From Panacagrimonas perspica (GTDB lineage: Bacteria > Pseudomonadota > Gammaproteobacteria > Nevskiales > Nevskiaceae), in the NCBI RefSeq assembly GCF_004364935.1, contig NZ_SOBT01000008.1, forward strand, positions 1,739,534 through 1,803,533: DNA of 64,000 nucleotides. Direction: 5' to 3'. The position numbers and the translations under genes were made by a program. Below the pieces are notes generated by a model, which did not search any database, had not been told where the DNA came from, and saw only the letters and a list, made by a program, of their open reading frames with translations. Positions 17,603 through 26,050 of the stretch are shown piece by piece. Position 1 is the stretch's first letter, and every line of letters begins with the position of its first letter.

Positions 17603-17672
17603 CGTAGCCCGGGTGCAACCCGGGGTTCCCCTCACAAACCGGGCAGCAATCCCGGACTTCGTCCGGGCTACG
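17603..17672. repeat. Palindromic repeat, family A (copy 6), chimeric halves
   Basis: Left half CCCGGGTGCAACCCGGG, right half CCCGGACTTCGTCCGGG. The right end supplies the TAG stop codon (17668-17670) of the leftward Old Yellow Enzyme gene. The 73 bp between this copy and copy 5 hold no gene. Confidence 0.92.
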
Positions 17673-18957
17673 GGCGGTTCCACGCCCCGAGCGTCGCCGT
17701 CTCGTTGGCCTCGTATCCGGCCAGCGCTTCCGCCAGGCTCATGTCGAGATTCGGCTCCTTCCCGTCGCCCATGCGGATCAGCTGCAGGCAATACCAGCCG
17801 AGCTGGCCGAAGGACTCGAGCACCTTGTGCGTCGCATCGTCGGTGTCCGGACCGAACGCGTCGCGCGGCAGGCTGAGCTGGCGCTCCATCGCGGGCAGGC
17901 CGGTGGCCTCGCCTCGCAACAGCTTCGCGCCGCAGTCCTCCGGATCGGTGCAGATCGGGCGGCCGACGCCGACGACATCGCAGTCGCCGCTGGCCAGGGA
18001 CTCGTCCATGACCGACAGGCTGCGCATGCCGCCGGTGATCATCAGCGGCATCTTCACCAGCGGACGGACCTGCTTCGCGTAATCGAGGAAGTAGGCCTCG
18101 CGCGCCGCGGTGCTGGCCGACACCTTGCGGCCCGTCGCGGCCGCCTCGTCGCCCATGCCGACCATCTGCATCTGCTCGTAGTTGCCGCCCGAGATCTCGA
18201 GCAGGTCGAGGCCGGCATCGCTGAGCCAGCGCACGACCTGCATCGACTCCTCGGGGCCGAAGCCGCCGCGCTGGAAGTCCGCGGAGTTGAGCTTCACCGA
18301 GATCGGGAAGTCCGCACCCACCGCCTTGCGCGTCGCGGCCAGCGTTTCCATCAGCACGCGCGCGCGGTTCTCGAGGCTGCCGCCGTACTCGTCCTGGCGA
18401 TGGTTGGCCAGCGGGCTCAGGAAGTTCGAGAACAGGTAGCCGTGCGCGGCATGGATCTGCACGCCGGTGAAGCCGGCCTCGCGCGCGGTGGTGGCCACGT
18501 GCACGAAGCGACGCGTCACGTCCTTGATCTGCGCGACCGTCATTTCCTGCGCCTCGCCGGGCGCGGCCAGCGGCATCGGCAGCGTGATGGCGGAAGGCGC
18601 GAGTGGCTTGGCGTTGATGCCGGCCGAGGTCTGGCGGCCCGGGTGATTGATCTGCATCCAGAAGTGCGCGCCGTCGCGCGTGCCGATGCGGGCGAGCTTG
18701 CGCAGCTCGTCGAGCCCGCCGTTGCCGTCGATGACGATGTTGCCCGGCCGTTCGAGCTGGCGGCGATCACCGTGGACGTTGCCGGTGAGCATCAGGCCGA
18801 AACCGTTCTTCGCCCAGCGCTCGTAGAGCCGGTAGTGACGCTCCGTCACGCGGTTCATCGAATCCGCGAGCCCCTCCGTCATGGCGGCCTTGGCGAGGCG
18901 GTTCTTCAGGACGGCGCCACAGGGCAGGCGCAGCTCGGACTGGATCGAAACGGTCAT
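17668..18957 (-). CDS. NADH:flavin oxidoreductase (Old Yellow Enzyme family)
   Basis: A 429-residue FMN-binding TIM barrel. Family motifs are LKNRLAKAAMTEGLAD at the N-terminus, FWMQINHPGRQTSAG (the NHPGRQ active-site loop), GVQIHAAHGYLFSNFLSPLAN and NHRQDEYGGSLENRAR. The C-terminal phosphate-binding region is MITGGMRS and DVVGVGRPICTDPE. It probably reduces activated C=C bonds with NAD(P)H. It starts at the ATG at 18955-18957. It forms a leftward pair with the NTF2-like gene upstream. The stop codon TAG is part of family A copy 6. Confidence 0.9.
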   Translation of the reverse strand: MTVSIQSELRLPCGAVLKNRLAKAAMTEGLADSMNRVTERHYRLYERWAKNGFGLMLTGNVHGDRRQLERPGNIVIDGNGGLDELRKLARIGTRDGAHFWMQINHPGRQTSAGINAKPLAPSAITLPMPLAAPGEAQEMTVAQIKDVTRRFVHVATTAREAGFTGVQIHAAHGYLFSNFLSPLANHRQDEYGGSLENRARVLMETLAATRKAVGADFPISVKLNSADFQRGGFGPEESMQVVRWLSDAGLDLLEISGGNYEQMQMVGMGDEAAATGRKVSASTAAREAYFLDYAKQVRPLVKMPLMITGGMRSLSVMDESLASGDCDVVGVGRPICTDPEDCGAKLLRGEATGLPAMERQLSLPRDAFGPDTDDATHKVLESFGQLGWYCLQLIRMGDGKEPNLDMSLAEALAGYEANETATLGAWNRP

Positions 18958-19000
18958 GCAGGAAAACTCCGTGAGCGTGGGATTCGGTTTGCGGTGATGG

Positions 19001-19058
19001 GTCGGGGCTGGCGCCCCTCCTACAGGTCTTGGAATTGTAGGAGGGGGCGTCACCCGAC
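19001..19058. repeat. Palindromic repeat, family B (copy 2)
   Basis: Matches copy 1 at 1633-1690 (GTCGGGGCTGGCGCCCCTCC-TACA ... TGTAGGAGGGGGCGTCACCCGAC) with a few changes. It lies between the NTF2-like gene and the Old Yellow Enzyme gene. Confidence 0.85.
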
Positions 19059-19077
19059 AAGGCGTTCGCGATGCGCC

Positions 19078-19479
19078 CTAGCCCTTCAGGACATCGGCGG
19101 TGTGCATCGTGTCCAGGTATTCCTTGACCGACGAAATCTTGCCGTCGCGGATCGTGATCAGGAAGTGATAGAAATTGTTGTACGTGCGGCCATTGGCGAG
19201 CACACCGAGCGACTCGGCTTCCACCGCCACCTTGTCGCCCTCGGCCACCATGCCCGACGGCGTGATCGCCAGGCCGTCCTTGGACGTCGGCACCAGGCTC
19301 ATCAGCAGCTCGCCGATCTCGGCCTTGGTCTTGGTTCCGCAGATCGGGAACAGGTCGGGCTTGCCGCCGATCCACCACGTCGCATCCGGCGTCAGCGTGT
19401 CCAGCACCTCCTTGACTTCCTTGCGCTTGAAGTGCGCGAAGAATTCGGCGACCAGCTTCTTGTTGGCTTCGATGCTCAT
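19078..19479 (-). CDS. NTF2-like (SnoaL-type) protein
   Basis: A 133-residue alpha+beta barrel protein of the NTF2/SnoaL superfamily: NKKLVAEFFAHFKRKEVKEVLDTLTPDATWWIGG at the N-terminus and YHFLITIRDGKISSVKEYLDTMH at the end. A GGAGAG ribosome binding site stands before the ATG at 19477-19479. Members are isomerases, dehydratases or accessory ligand-binding proteins, so the chemistry is not predictable. It is the first gene of a leftward pair with the Old Yellow Enzyme. Confidence 0.85.
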   Translation of the reverse strand: MSIEANKKLVAEFFAHFKRKEVKEVLDTLTPDATWWIGGKPDLFPICGTKTKAEIGELLMSLVPTSKDGLAITPSGMVAEGDKVAVEAESLGVLANGRTYNNFYHFLITIRDGKISSVKEYLDTMHTADVLKG

Positions 19480-19705
19480 GGCTCTCTCCAGTTGTCGGGG
19501 ATGACGTGTTCGGACCCGCAGCTTTCCCGAAAGTCCGCGCCGGCCGCACCTGCGGACGAACCCTCGAATCGGGTCCTGCGCGAAGCCCATCACCCGTATG
19601 ATCTCGACATTGCGGACGACACAAAGGTTCGAGATAGCCAGTCGACGCAAGTGAGGCACTCCGGCCACCGCCGGATCACCCAGCAAGCCGGAGGAGAAAA
19701 CGGCG

Positions 19706-21904
19706 ATGACGCAAGCTGCAACGGCGACCGCTACGGTCGACAAGAAGATCTACTGCGGGATCTGCGAGGCCGCCTGCGGCCTGATCGCGACCGTCCAGGA
19801 CAACGAGGTCCTCAAGCTGCGCGGCGATCCCGACCACCCGCAGTCGCAGGGTTTCATCTGCCCCAAGGGCGCCTCGTTCTCGTCGATCCGCAACGACCCG
19901 GACCGCGTGCTGCGCCCGCTGCAGCGCCAGGCCGACGGCACGTTCAGGGAAGTGGACTGGGACGTCGCGCTCGACGACATCGGCCAACGGCTGGGCGCGG
20001 TGATCAAGGCGCACGGACGTGAATCGGTCGGCGTATTCCTGGGCAACCCCAACGGCTGGAACTACGGCGCCTTCCTGTGGCTGGTCGGCATGGCCGCGGC
20101 GCTGAAGACCAAGCACTTCTACACGGCGTCGTCGCTGGACATCAACAACTACTGGGTCGTCGGACACCTGCTGTACGGACGCAACCTCGCCAACCCCTTC
20201 CCCGACATCGCGCACACGCAGTTCTTCGTCGTGCTCGGCTCCAACCTCGTCGTCAGCCACGGCAGCATGATGACCGCGGGTCGCGTGAAGGAAAAACTGC
20301 AGGGCATCGTGGATCGCGGTGGTCGCGTCGTCGTGGTCGATCCGCGTCGCACCGAGACCGCGCAGAACTTCGAGTGGCAGCCGATCACGCCCGACGGCGA
20401 TCCCTGGCTGGTCGCGGCCATGCTCAAGACGCTGTTCGACGAGAACCTCGTCGACACGGCAGGGCTGAAGGAAAAGACCAGCGGTTGGGAGTCCCTGCCC
20501 GCGCTGCTGTCCGGCATCACGCCGCAGCGCGTCGAGGCCGAGACCGGCATGTCGTACGCGGCCATCCAGCAGCTCGCGCGCGACTTCAAGGCCGCGCCGT
20601 CCGCCGTGATGTACGGCCGCTGCGGCGCCTCGCTCGGGCCTTTCTCCACGCTGACGAAATACCTGATCGACGTCTTCAACATCGCCAGCGGCAATTTCGA
20701 CCGCCGCGGCGGCTGGGTCTTCGGCCGCCCGATGATCGATCTCGAACTGTTCACGCACCTGTTCAAGGTGGACGGCTACGACCGCTGGCGCACGCGCGTC
20801 GACAATTTCCCCGAAGTGCTCGGCAGCGCCCCGCTCGCCTGCATGCCGCGCGAGATCCGCACGCCGGGCAAGGGCCAGATGCGCGCGCTGCTGATCGGCG
20901 CCGGCAACATCGCGACGACGTCCTGCGCCTCCAACGACATGCGTGATGCGCTGGGCGAACTGGATCTGATCATCTCGCTCGACCCCTACGTCACCGAGAC
21001 CAACCGCCAGGCGCATTACATCCTGCCGCCGACGCTGTGGATCGAGCGCGACGGCATGCCGGTGTTCTCGCAGTCCCACAACACGGTGCCGCACGCGCAG
21101 TGGGCGCCAGCCACCGTGCAGCCGCGCGGCGAAGCGCGCCACGACTGGTGGATCATCGACCAGATCTGCAAGCGCATCGGCCTGGTGCCGTCCGGATCGC
21201 GCGTCGCGCAGTGGCTGGGCAAGCTCGGCATCCGGCTGTCGCCGGGCACCGTGGTGGACCTGTTCATGCGCATGGCGCCGGAGGGCGACTGGTTCGGGCT
21301 GCGTCCGAATGGCCTGAGCCGCAAGAAGCTCTACGCCACCGGCGGGCCGATCAAGCTGCAGGACGATCCGCCGGTGGGTGTCTGGCGCAAGAAGGTCCAT
21401 CACAAGGACAAGAAGGTCCACCTGCAGCACGCGATCATCATCGAGGAGATGCGCCGCATGCTCGCGCGCGCACCGAGCACCAGCGAGGCCTTCCCGCTGC
21501 GCCTGATCAGCCAGCGCGAACTGCAGTCGCAGAACTCCTGGCTGCACAACTCGCCGCGGCTGATGACGGCCAACCGCGTGCATCGCCTGCGCATGAATCC
21601 GAACGACGCCGCGCGCTTCGGACTGCACGAGGGCGACACCTGCACCGTGACCTCCGCGCACGGCGCCATCACTTCGCCGATCCATCTGACCGACGAGATG
21701 ATGGAAGGCGTCGTCGCGCTGCCGCAGTCCTGGGGCCATCGCGGCGGCTGGAAGCACGCGGTCGCCGCCGGCGGCAGTTCCTACAACGAGCTGACGTCGA
21801 ACGCCGTTCAGGACATGGACCTGCCGTCGGGCAATGCCGTGCTCAACGGCATCGCGGTGCGTGTCCAGCGCGTTGCCGCTTCGGCTGCGCAGCAAGCCGC
21901 ATGA
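19706..21904 (+). CDS. Molybdopterin-dependent oxidoreductase
   Basis: A 732-residue protein of the DMSO-reductase superfamily. The N-terminal [4Fe-4S] motif uses C17, C20, C24 and C52 (YCGICEAACG ... FICPKG). The bis-MGD-binding regions include VVVDPRRTETA and a C-terminal molydopterin dinucleotide domain with SWLHNSPRLM and LHEGDTCTVTSAHGAI. There is no Tat signal, so it is cytoplasmic. It has no obvious electron-transfer subunit beside it. The substrate is unknown. Gene start has GGAGGAG upstream. It is divergent from the NTF2-like gene across 226 bp. Confidence 0.9.
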   Translation: MTQAATATATVDKKIYCGICEAACGLIATVQDNEVLKLRGDPDHPQSQGFICPKGASFSSIRNDPDRVLRPLQRQADGTFREVDWDVALDDIGQRLGAVIKAHGRESVGVFLGNPNGWNYGAFLWLVGMAAALKTKHFYTASSLDINNYWVVGHLLYGRNLANPFPDIAHTQFFVVLGSNLVVSHGSMMTAGRVKEKLQGIVDRGGRVVVVDPRRTETAQNFEWQPITPDGDPWLVAAMLKTLFDENLVDTAGLKEKTSGWESLPALLSGITPQRVEAETGMSYAAIQQLARDFKAAPSAVMYGRCGASLGPFSTLTKYLIDVFNIASGNFDRRGGWVFGRPMIDLELFTHLFKVDGYDRWRTRVDNFPEVLGSAPLACMPREIRTPGKGQMRALLIGAGNIATTSCASNDMRDALGELDLIISLDPYVTETNRQAHYILPPTLWIERDGMPVFSQSHNTVPHAQWAPATVQPRGEARHDWWIIDQICKRIGLVPSGSRVAQWLGKLGIRLSPGTVVDLFMRMAPEGDWFGLRPNGLSRKKLYATGGPIKLQDDPPVGVWRKKVHHKDKKVHLQHAIIIEEMRRMLARAPSTSEAFPLRLISQRELQSQNSWLHNSPRLMTANRVHRLRMNPNDAARFGLHEGDTCTVTSAHGAITSPIHLTDEMMEGVVALPQSWGHRGGWKHAVAAGGSSYNELTSNAVQDMDLPSGNAVLNGIAVRVQRVAASAAQQAA

Positions 21905-21952
21905 CGACGAGGGTGCGCCCCGTGGAGGGCCGCGGCGACGCGGTATCGCCAC

Positions 21953-22024
21953 CGTAGCCCGGGTAAAACCCGAGGCTTGCGCCCGATCGTCGAGAAAAAG
22001 CCCCCGGGTTGCACCCGGGCTACG
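21953..22024. repeat. Palindromic repeat, family A (copy 7)
   Basis: Left half slightly decayed (CCCGGGTAAAACCCGAGG), right half CCCGGGTTGCACCCGGG. It lies between the molybdopterin oxidoreductase gene and the FAD-binding oxidase gene. Confidence 0.92.
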
Positions 22025-22065
22025 CTGACACCCGGGCGCCCGCCAGGATTCGCAGGAGACATCGC

Positions 22066-23439
22066 ATGACCCCTCTCATCGAAGCCCTGCGCACCGTCCT
22101 CGGCGCCGACGCCGTACTCGAAGCCGCGCAGATCGCGACGCGCGCCAGCAGCTACTGGGATCCCACCCCGATGCGCGCCGCGGCGCTGGTGCGGCCTCGC
22201 AGCACCGCCGAGGTCTCGACGGCGCTGCGTCTGTGCCAGGAGCGCGGGCAAGCCGTCGTCACGCACGGCGGCCTCACCGGCTGCGTCGAAGGCGCCACCA
22301 CCGACGAGACGGTGCTCGTGCTGTCGCTCGAACGCATGACGCGCATCGAGGAGATCGACCCGATCGGCCGTACCGCGACGGTCGAGGCCGGCGTGGTGCT
22401 GCAACGCCTGCAGGAGGCCGCGACGGAACAGGGACTGCTGTACCCGGTGGACTTGGGCGCACGCGGCTCCTGCACGATCGGCGGCAACGTGGCGACCAAT
22501 GCCGGCGGCATCAACGTGATCCGTCACGGCATGACGCGGCAGCGCGTGCTCGGCCTCGAAGCGGTCCTCGCCGACGGCACCATCGTGTCGTCGATGAACC
22601 GCATGCTGAAGAACAACGCGGGCTACGACCTCAAGCAGCTCTTCATCGGCAGCGAAGGAACGCTCGGCGTCGTGACGCGGGTCGTCGTGCGGCTCGAAGA
22701 GGCGCCCATCAGCCGCAACAGCGCGTTGATCGCACTGGAAAGCTTCGAGGCCGTGACCGGCATGCTCAAGCGCGTGCAGCGCGGACTCGGCGCGCAGCTC
22801 AACGCCTACGAGGTGATGTGGGGCGACCACTACCGCGCGGTGACGGTGCCGGGCGCCCACCGCGCGCCGCTCGATCGCGGCCACGCGTTCTACGTGATGC
22901 TGGAGACCGAGGGCGCGCAGCCCGAGGCCGACGGCGCGGCGTTCATCGGCGTGATGCAGCAGGCACTCGAGGACGGCACCGTGATCGACGCCGTGATCGC
23001 CAAGTCCGACAGCGAGCGCGCCGAACTGTGGAAGATCCGCGAGGATTTCACGGAGCTCTACCGCACACCGCCGGTGTTCCTCTACGACGTGAGCCTGCCG
23101 ATCCGCGACATGCAGGCGTACGTGACCGACGTGCTCGCGCGGCTCGGTGCGCGCTGGCCGAAGGGCTTCTGCCAGGTCATGGGACACATCGGAGACGGGA
23201 ACCTGCATCTGTTCGTGCATCCGGGCGTCGACGACCCGACGCTGCACGCGCAGTCGGACGAGGACGTCTACGGCGCGCTGATTCCCTTCGGCGGATCGAT
23301 CTCCGCCGAGCACGGCATCGGCACCGAGAAGCGCGGCTATCTTTCGATCTCGCGCTCGGCCGAGGAGATCGCACTGATGCGCACGCTCAAGCGCAGCCTG
23401 GATCCGAAGAACCTGTTGAATCCGGCAAAGGTGCTGTGA
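22066..23439 (+). CDS. FAD-binding oxidase (D-2-hydroxyacid dehydrogenase/GlcD type)
   Basis: A 457-residue protein of the VAO/PCMH-FAD superfamily. The FAD-binding N-terminal domain shows VVTHGGLTGCVEGA, GARGSCTIGGNVATNAGG and NNAGYDLKQLFIGSEGTLG. The C-terminal domain ends with the metal-binding GHIGDGNLHLF and SISAEHGIG motifs of D-lactate, D-2-hydroxyglutarate and glycolate dehydrogenases. The likely reaction is oxidation of a D-2-hydroxyacid. The ATG at 22066 has AGGAGAC before it. Translation further upstream would include the repeat. Confidence 0.9.
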   Translation: MTPLIEALRTVLGADAVLEAAQIATRASSYWDPTPMRAAALVRPRSTAEVSTALRLCQERGQAVVTHGGLTGCVEGATTDETVLVLSLERMTRIEEIDPIGRTATVEAGVVLQRLQEAATEQGLLYPVDLGARGSCTIGGNVATNAGGINVIRHGMTRQRVLGLEAVLADGTIVSSMNRMLKNNAGYDLKQLFIGSEGTLGVVTRVVVRLEEAPISRNSALIALESFEAVTGMLKRVQRGLGAQLNAYEVMWGDHYRAVTVPGAHRAPLDRGHAFYVMLETEGAQPEADGAAFIGVMQQALEDGTVIDAVIAKSDSERAELWKIREDFTELYRTPPVFLYDVSLPIRDMQAYVTDVLARLGARWPKGFCQVMGHIGDGNLHLFVHPGVDDPTLHAQSDEDVYGALIPFGGSISAEHGIGTEKRGYLSISRSAEEIALMRTLKRSLDPKNLLNPAKVL

Positions 23440-23476
23440 GACGTCGGCGCGCCCCGTCGCGAACGCGGCCGACCCG

Positions 23477-24859
23477 CTAGCGCGAACGCAGCGCCCAGGC
23501 CGATCGATAGCCGTACTCGCGATCCAGCCGCTCGACGATCTTCTTCGCGGCGGCCTCGTTGTCGAGGCCGCTGATGACGGTGCGAAACGACGGCGCGCCG
23601 CGAACGAGATCTTCGCGCAGCGCGACTTCGAATCCTCCGCCACGAAGCCTCTGGGCCAGTGCCTTGGCGTCCGCCGGATCCGAGAACGAGGCCACGTTGA
23701 CGATCCAGCGCTCGGACGAGCCCGATTGCGGGATGCGTGCTGGTGCTGGTGCTGGTGCTGGTGCTGGTGCTGGTGCTGGTGTTGGTGTTGGTGTTGGTGT
23801 TGGTGTTGGTGTTGGCGCTGGTGCTGGTGCCGATGCCGACGCCGATGCCGATGCCGATGCCGATGCTGATGCTGATGCCGCTTTGGCTGCCTCGTCGACG
23901 CGCGGCAGCAGTTTCCCGGTTCCTTCGACGATGCCGCCCGGAGCCGCGGCCTTTTCCGCGAGCGCGACGGGCGGCGGCGAAAGCTTCGGCCCGTGCTTCT
24001 CGCCATGGGGCGCAGCAGGCCGCGGTTCGACGACCGCGGGAAGCGAACCGGCGGTCCCCGGCTTCGAGGCTTCGGGCGCATTCCAGTCCGGCACCATCGC
24101 GATCGACCGGAGCAGGATCGGACCCGAACCGCTGAGCCCCTCCAGAGCGACGCACTGTCCTGCGCCCAGATGACCGGCGGCGCCCCAGTCCGATCCCAGC
24201 GTGACATCGCCTTCATAGGCGCACGCGATCGCGACGCCGGTCGGGCCGGCAGCGTTCTCGAAGAAGAAACGCCCGGGCTGCAGCTTGGTGCGCAGATCAC
24301 CCAGCAGGACGTTGGTGGCGCCTCGACGTTCGCCGATCTGCACGCCGAGCGTGCCGGCGTCCACGCGCAGGTTCAGGTCAGGGCCGGCGCGGCCGGCCCA
24401 GTTCGCCGAGAAGCGAGCCTGCGCGCCGAGGTCCAGGTTCAAGCCGTCAGCCGTCGACAGCGTCGCCCTCGCTTTCGGCTCCAGGCTGATCGACTGCCCG
24501 GCGCCAACCGCCTGGCCTGCACGCAACCGCTGCCGGCGATCATCCGCCGCGAGCCAGACGATGCCCTCGATCTCCTTCGCCCTCAGCCCGAGTTCTCGCG
24601 GATCGGCGGGCACCGGCACATTCGCCGTGGACGCCGCCGCACGCGTCCTGGGCGCGCTCGTGCTCTTGGGCTGACCCTCTGCAGTGGCCGATTCGGCCTC
24701 GCAGACGACCGGCAACAGTCCAACGAGAGTCAGGACGAGGATTGCGATCGCTCCGCGGAGCCCTTGCAGCGTCCGCGCAGGACGAATACCGGGCGCGCAG
24801 CGGTCTGCAATCGGACCGCGATCGATCGCGCACCCCTCGAGGGTGATCCCACCGCGCAT
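23477..24859 (-). CDS. SPOR-domain envelope protein with microsatellite-coded linker
   Basis: A 460-residue protein in three parts. First comes a single hydrophobic membrane segment near the N-terminus (AIAILVLTLVGLLPVVC). Next is a FecR-like beta-rich region (GQSISLEPKARATLSTADG ... LRVDAGTLGVQIGE). Last is a C-terminal SPOR domain (WIVNVASFSDPADAKALAQRL) of the kind that binds denuded peptidoglycan glycans. Between them lies a linker of Ser-Ala, Pro-Ala and Pro-Thr dipeptides, encoded by 142 bp of hexamer repeats (23739-23880). The start is uncertain; an in-frame ATG 90 nt upstream is possible. A role in cell-envelope or division-site sensing is inference. Confidence 0.78.
   Translation of the reverse strand: MRGGITLEGCAIDRGPIADRCAPGIRPARTLQGLRGAIAILVLTLVGLLPVVCEAESATAEGQPKSTSAPRTRAAASTANVPVPADPRELGLRAKEIEGIVWLAADDRRQRLRAGQAVGAGQSISLEPKARATLSTADGLNLDLGAQARFSANWAGRAGPDLNLRVDAGTLGVQIGERRGATNVLLGDLRTKLQPGRFFFENAAGPTGVAIACAYEGDVTLGSDWGAAGHLGAGQCVALEGLSGSGPILLRSIAMVPDWNAPEASKPGTAGSLPAVVEPRPAAPHGEKHGPKLSPPPVALAEKAAAPGGIVEGTGKLLPRVDEAAKAASASASASASASASASAPAPAPTPTPTPTPTPTPAPAPAPAPAPAPARIPQSGSSERWIVNVASFSDPADAKALAQRLRGGGFEVALREDLVRGAPSFRTVISGLDNEAAAKKIVERLDREYGYRSAWALRSR
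23739..23880. repeat. Hexanucleotide tandem repeat (coding microsatellite)
   Basis: About 23 hexamers: GCTGGT units, then GTTGGT, GCTGGT again, and GCCGAT/GCTGAT units on the + strand. On the coding strand they encode (Ser-Ala)n, (Pro-Ala)n and (Pro-Thr)n. All units are 6 nt, so gain or loss keeps the reading frame. Confidence 0.95.
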
Positions 24860-25104
24860 TGGCCCTGCCCTCTCGTAACGCGCTTCTCGAGCGCGAAATC
24901 CCCAGAAGTGCCGGGCAGGTGCGGAGGCGCCTCCCGGCCCGTGCATCATGCACGGGCCGGGCCGTCCGAGACAGCGCCAGCCGTCGTCGACGGTGACGTG
25001 CGTCGCGTCCGGACGCTCTGCGCCTTCTCGTGTGCCTCACGGGCAGAGGGCTGGGGTGAGTCGCGAACGCCCCCCGGTCGAAGCGCGGCAAGGAACCCGA
25101 AGCG

Positions 25105-25157
25105 CCTGCCCCTCACCCCGGCCACCCCATCTGGTGAAGCCGCATGGGGAGGGCAGG
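25105..25157. repeat. Probable family E palindromic repeat (copy 2, reverse orientation)
   Basis: CCTGCCCCTCACCCC at the left and GGGGAGGGCAGG at the right enclose an internal inverted repeat CACCCCATCTGGTGAAGCCGCATGGGG. The ends resemble the inverse of the copies at 5263 and 37609. It lies in the 318-bp gap between the SPOR and GST genes, which holds nothing else I recognise. Confidence 0.45.
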
Positions 25158-25177
25158 AAACTCCGGCGATGCCCCCC

Positions 25178-25891
25178 TCAGATCTCGAACCGATCCTTCA
25201 TCCGCTTCATGTACGCCACCAGATTGGGCTTGGTGGCACCGTAATCCCTGGTGTCGAACGAGAACGGGGCGTCGATGATGTGTCGCAGGATCGACAGCAC
25301 CGAGGCGTCGATCCAGCGCGGCCGGTCGCCCATGAAGTATTGGCGCTCGCCGAGATGGTTGCTGAGGGCGTCGATGTCGGCACGCACACGGGCGTACAGC
25401 GCCTCCGACGACAGGCGCGTCCAGCCGGCGTTGACATAGCCCTTGAGCACGCGGGCGCGCCAGGCGTCGCCGAAGGCCTGCACCTCGGGCGACAGGTTTT
25501 CGGTGCCGGCGATCATGCAGAGATAGCGGTGCCAGTCGCCGTCGTCGCAGTAGCGCGGCTGGACCACGGTGATCCAGTAGAGGTGCTCGTCGATCAGCCG
25601 GTTGAACGCGAGCATCGTGGCGGCCTCGCGCGGCGTGACGCCCATGCCGAGCGTGTCGCCGTAGCGGTTGCGCAGGTGATCGATGATCTGCGTGGAATCC
25701 GCCAGCACGGTACCCTCGTCATCGATGAAGGGCACCTTGCCGTTGGGGCTGTCGCGATCGAGCTGCGAAAGATCGGTGGGCTTGAACTCGAACGGCAGCC
25801 CCGCGAGCGTCAGGTAGTAGGCCACCTTGGTGGTCATCGGGCCCAGACAGGGAACGGTCCAGCCCGGCACGCTGCCGTACAGGTAGATCAT
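25178..25891 (-). CDS. Glutathione S-transferase family protein
   Basis: A 237-residue protein. The N-terminal thioredoxin-like fold runs IYLYGSVPGWTVPCLGPMTTKVAYYLTLAGLPFEF, followed by GKVPFIDDEGTVLADSTQIIDHL (the cis-Pro and Glu/Asp-Ser glutathione-site motif). A helical C-terminal domain follows, with RWIDASVLSILRHII. It resembles the metaxin/FAX-like group of GSTs. The start chosen is the ATG at 25889-25891; upstream in-frame codons look non-coding. The substrate is unknown. Confidence 0.85.
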   Translation of the reverse strand: MIYLYGSVPGWTVPCLGPMTTKVAYYLTLAGLPFEFKPTDLSQLDRDSPNGKVPFIDDEGTVLADSTQIIDHLRNRYGDTLGMGVTPREAATMLAFNRLIDEHLYWITVVQPRYCDDGDWHRYLCMIAGTENLSPEVQAFGDAWRARVLKGYVNAGWTRLSSEALYARVRADIDALSNHLGERQYFMGDRPRWIDASVLSILRHIIDAPFSFDTRDYGATKPNLVAYMKRMKDRFEI

Positions 25892-25975
25892 GTTCTCCCC
25901 CCTCGCGCGAGCTGCGGTGATCGCGAGGGAAGAATGGACCGGGCGTTTCAGGCGGGACAATGCGGGTGGCTACCC

Positions 25976-26050
25976 CGTAGCCCGGGTGCAACCCGGGAAT
26001 TTTTCATGGCACGAGGGACGGGCGACATCCCGGGTTGCACCCGGGCTACG
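25976..26050. repeat. Palindromic repeat, family A (copy 8)
   Basis: Halves CCCGGGTGCAACCCGGG and its inverse. Its right end supplies the TAG stop (26046-26048) of the leftward acyl-CoA dehydrogenase gene. Confidence 0.95.

Noticed and set aside
23737-24135. Open frame encoding a long Leu-Val repeat on the + strand
   Set aside because: It is the complementary reading of the hexamer repeat in the SPOR-domain gene and has no ribosome binding site or family.
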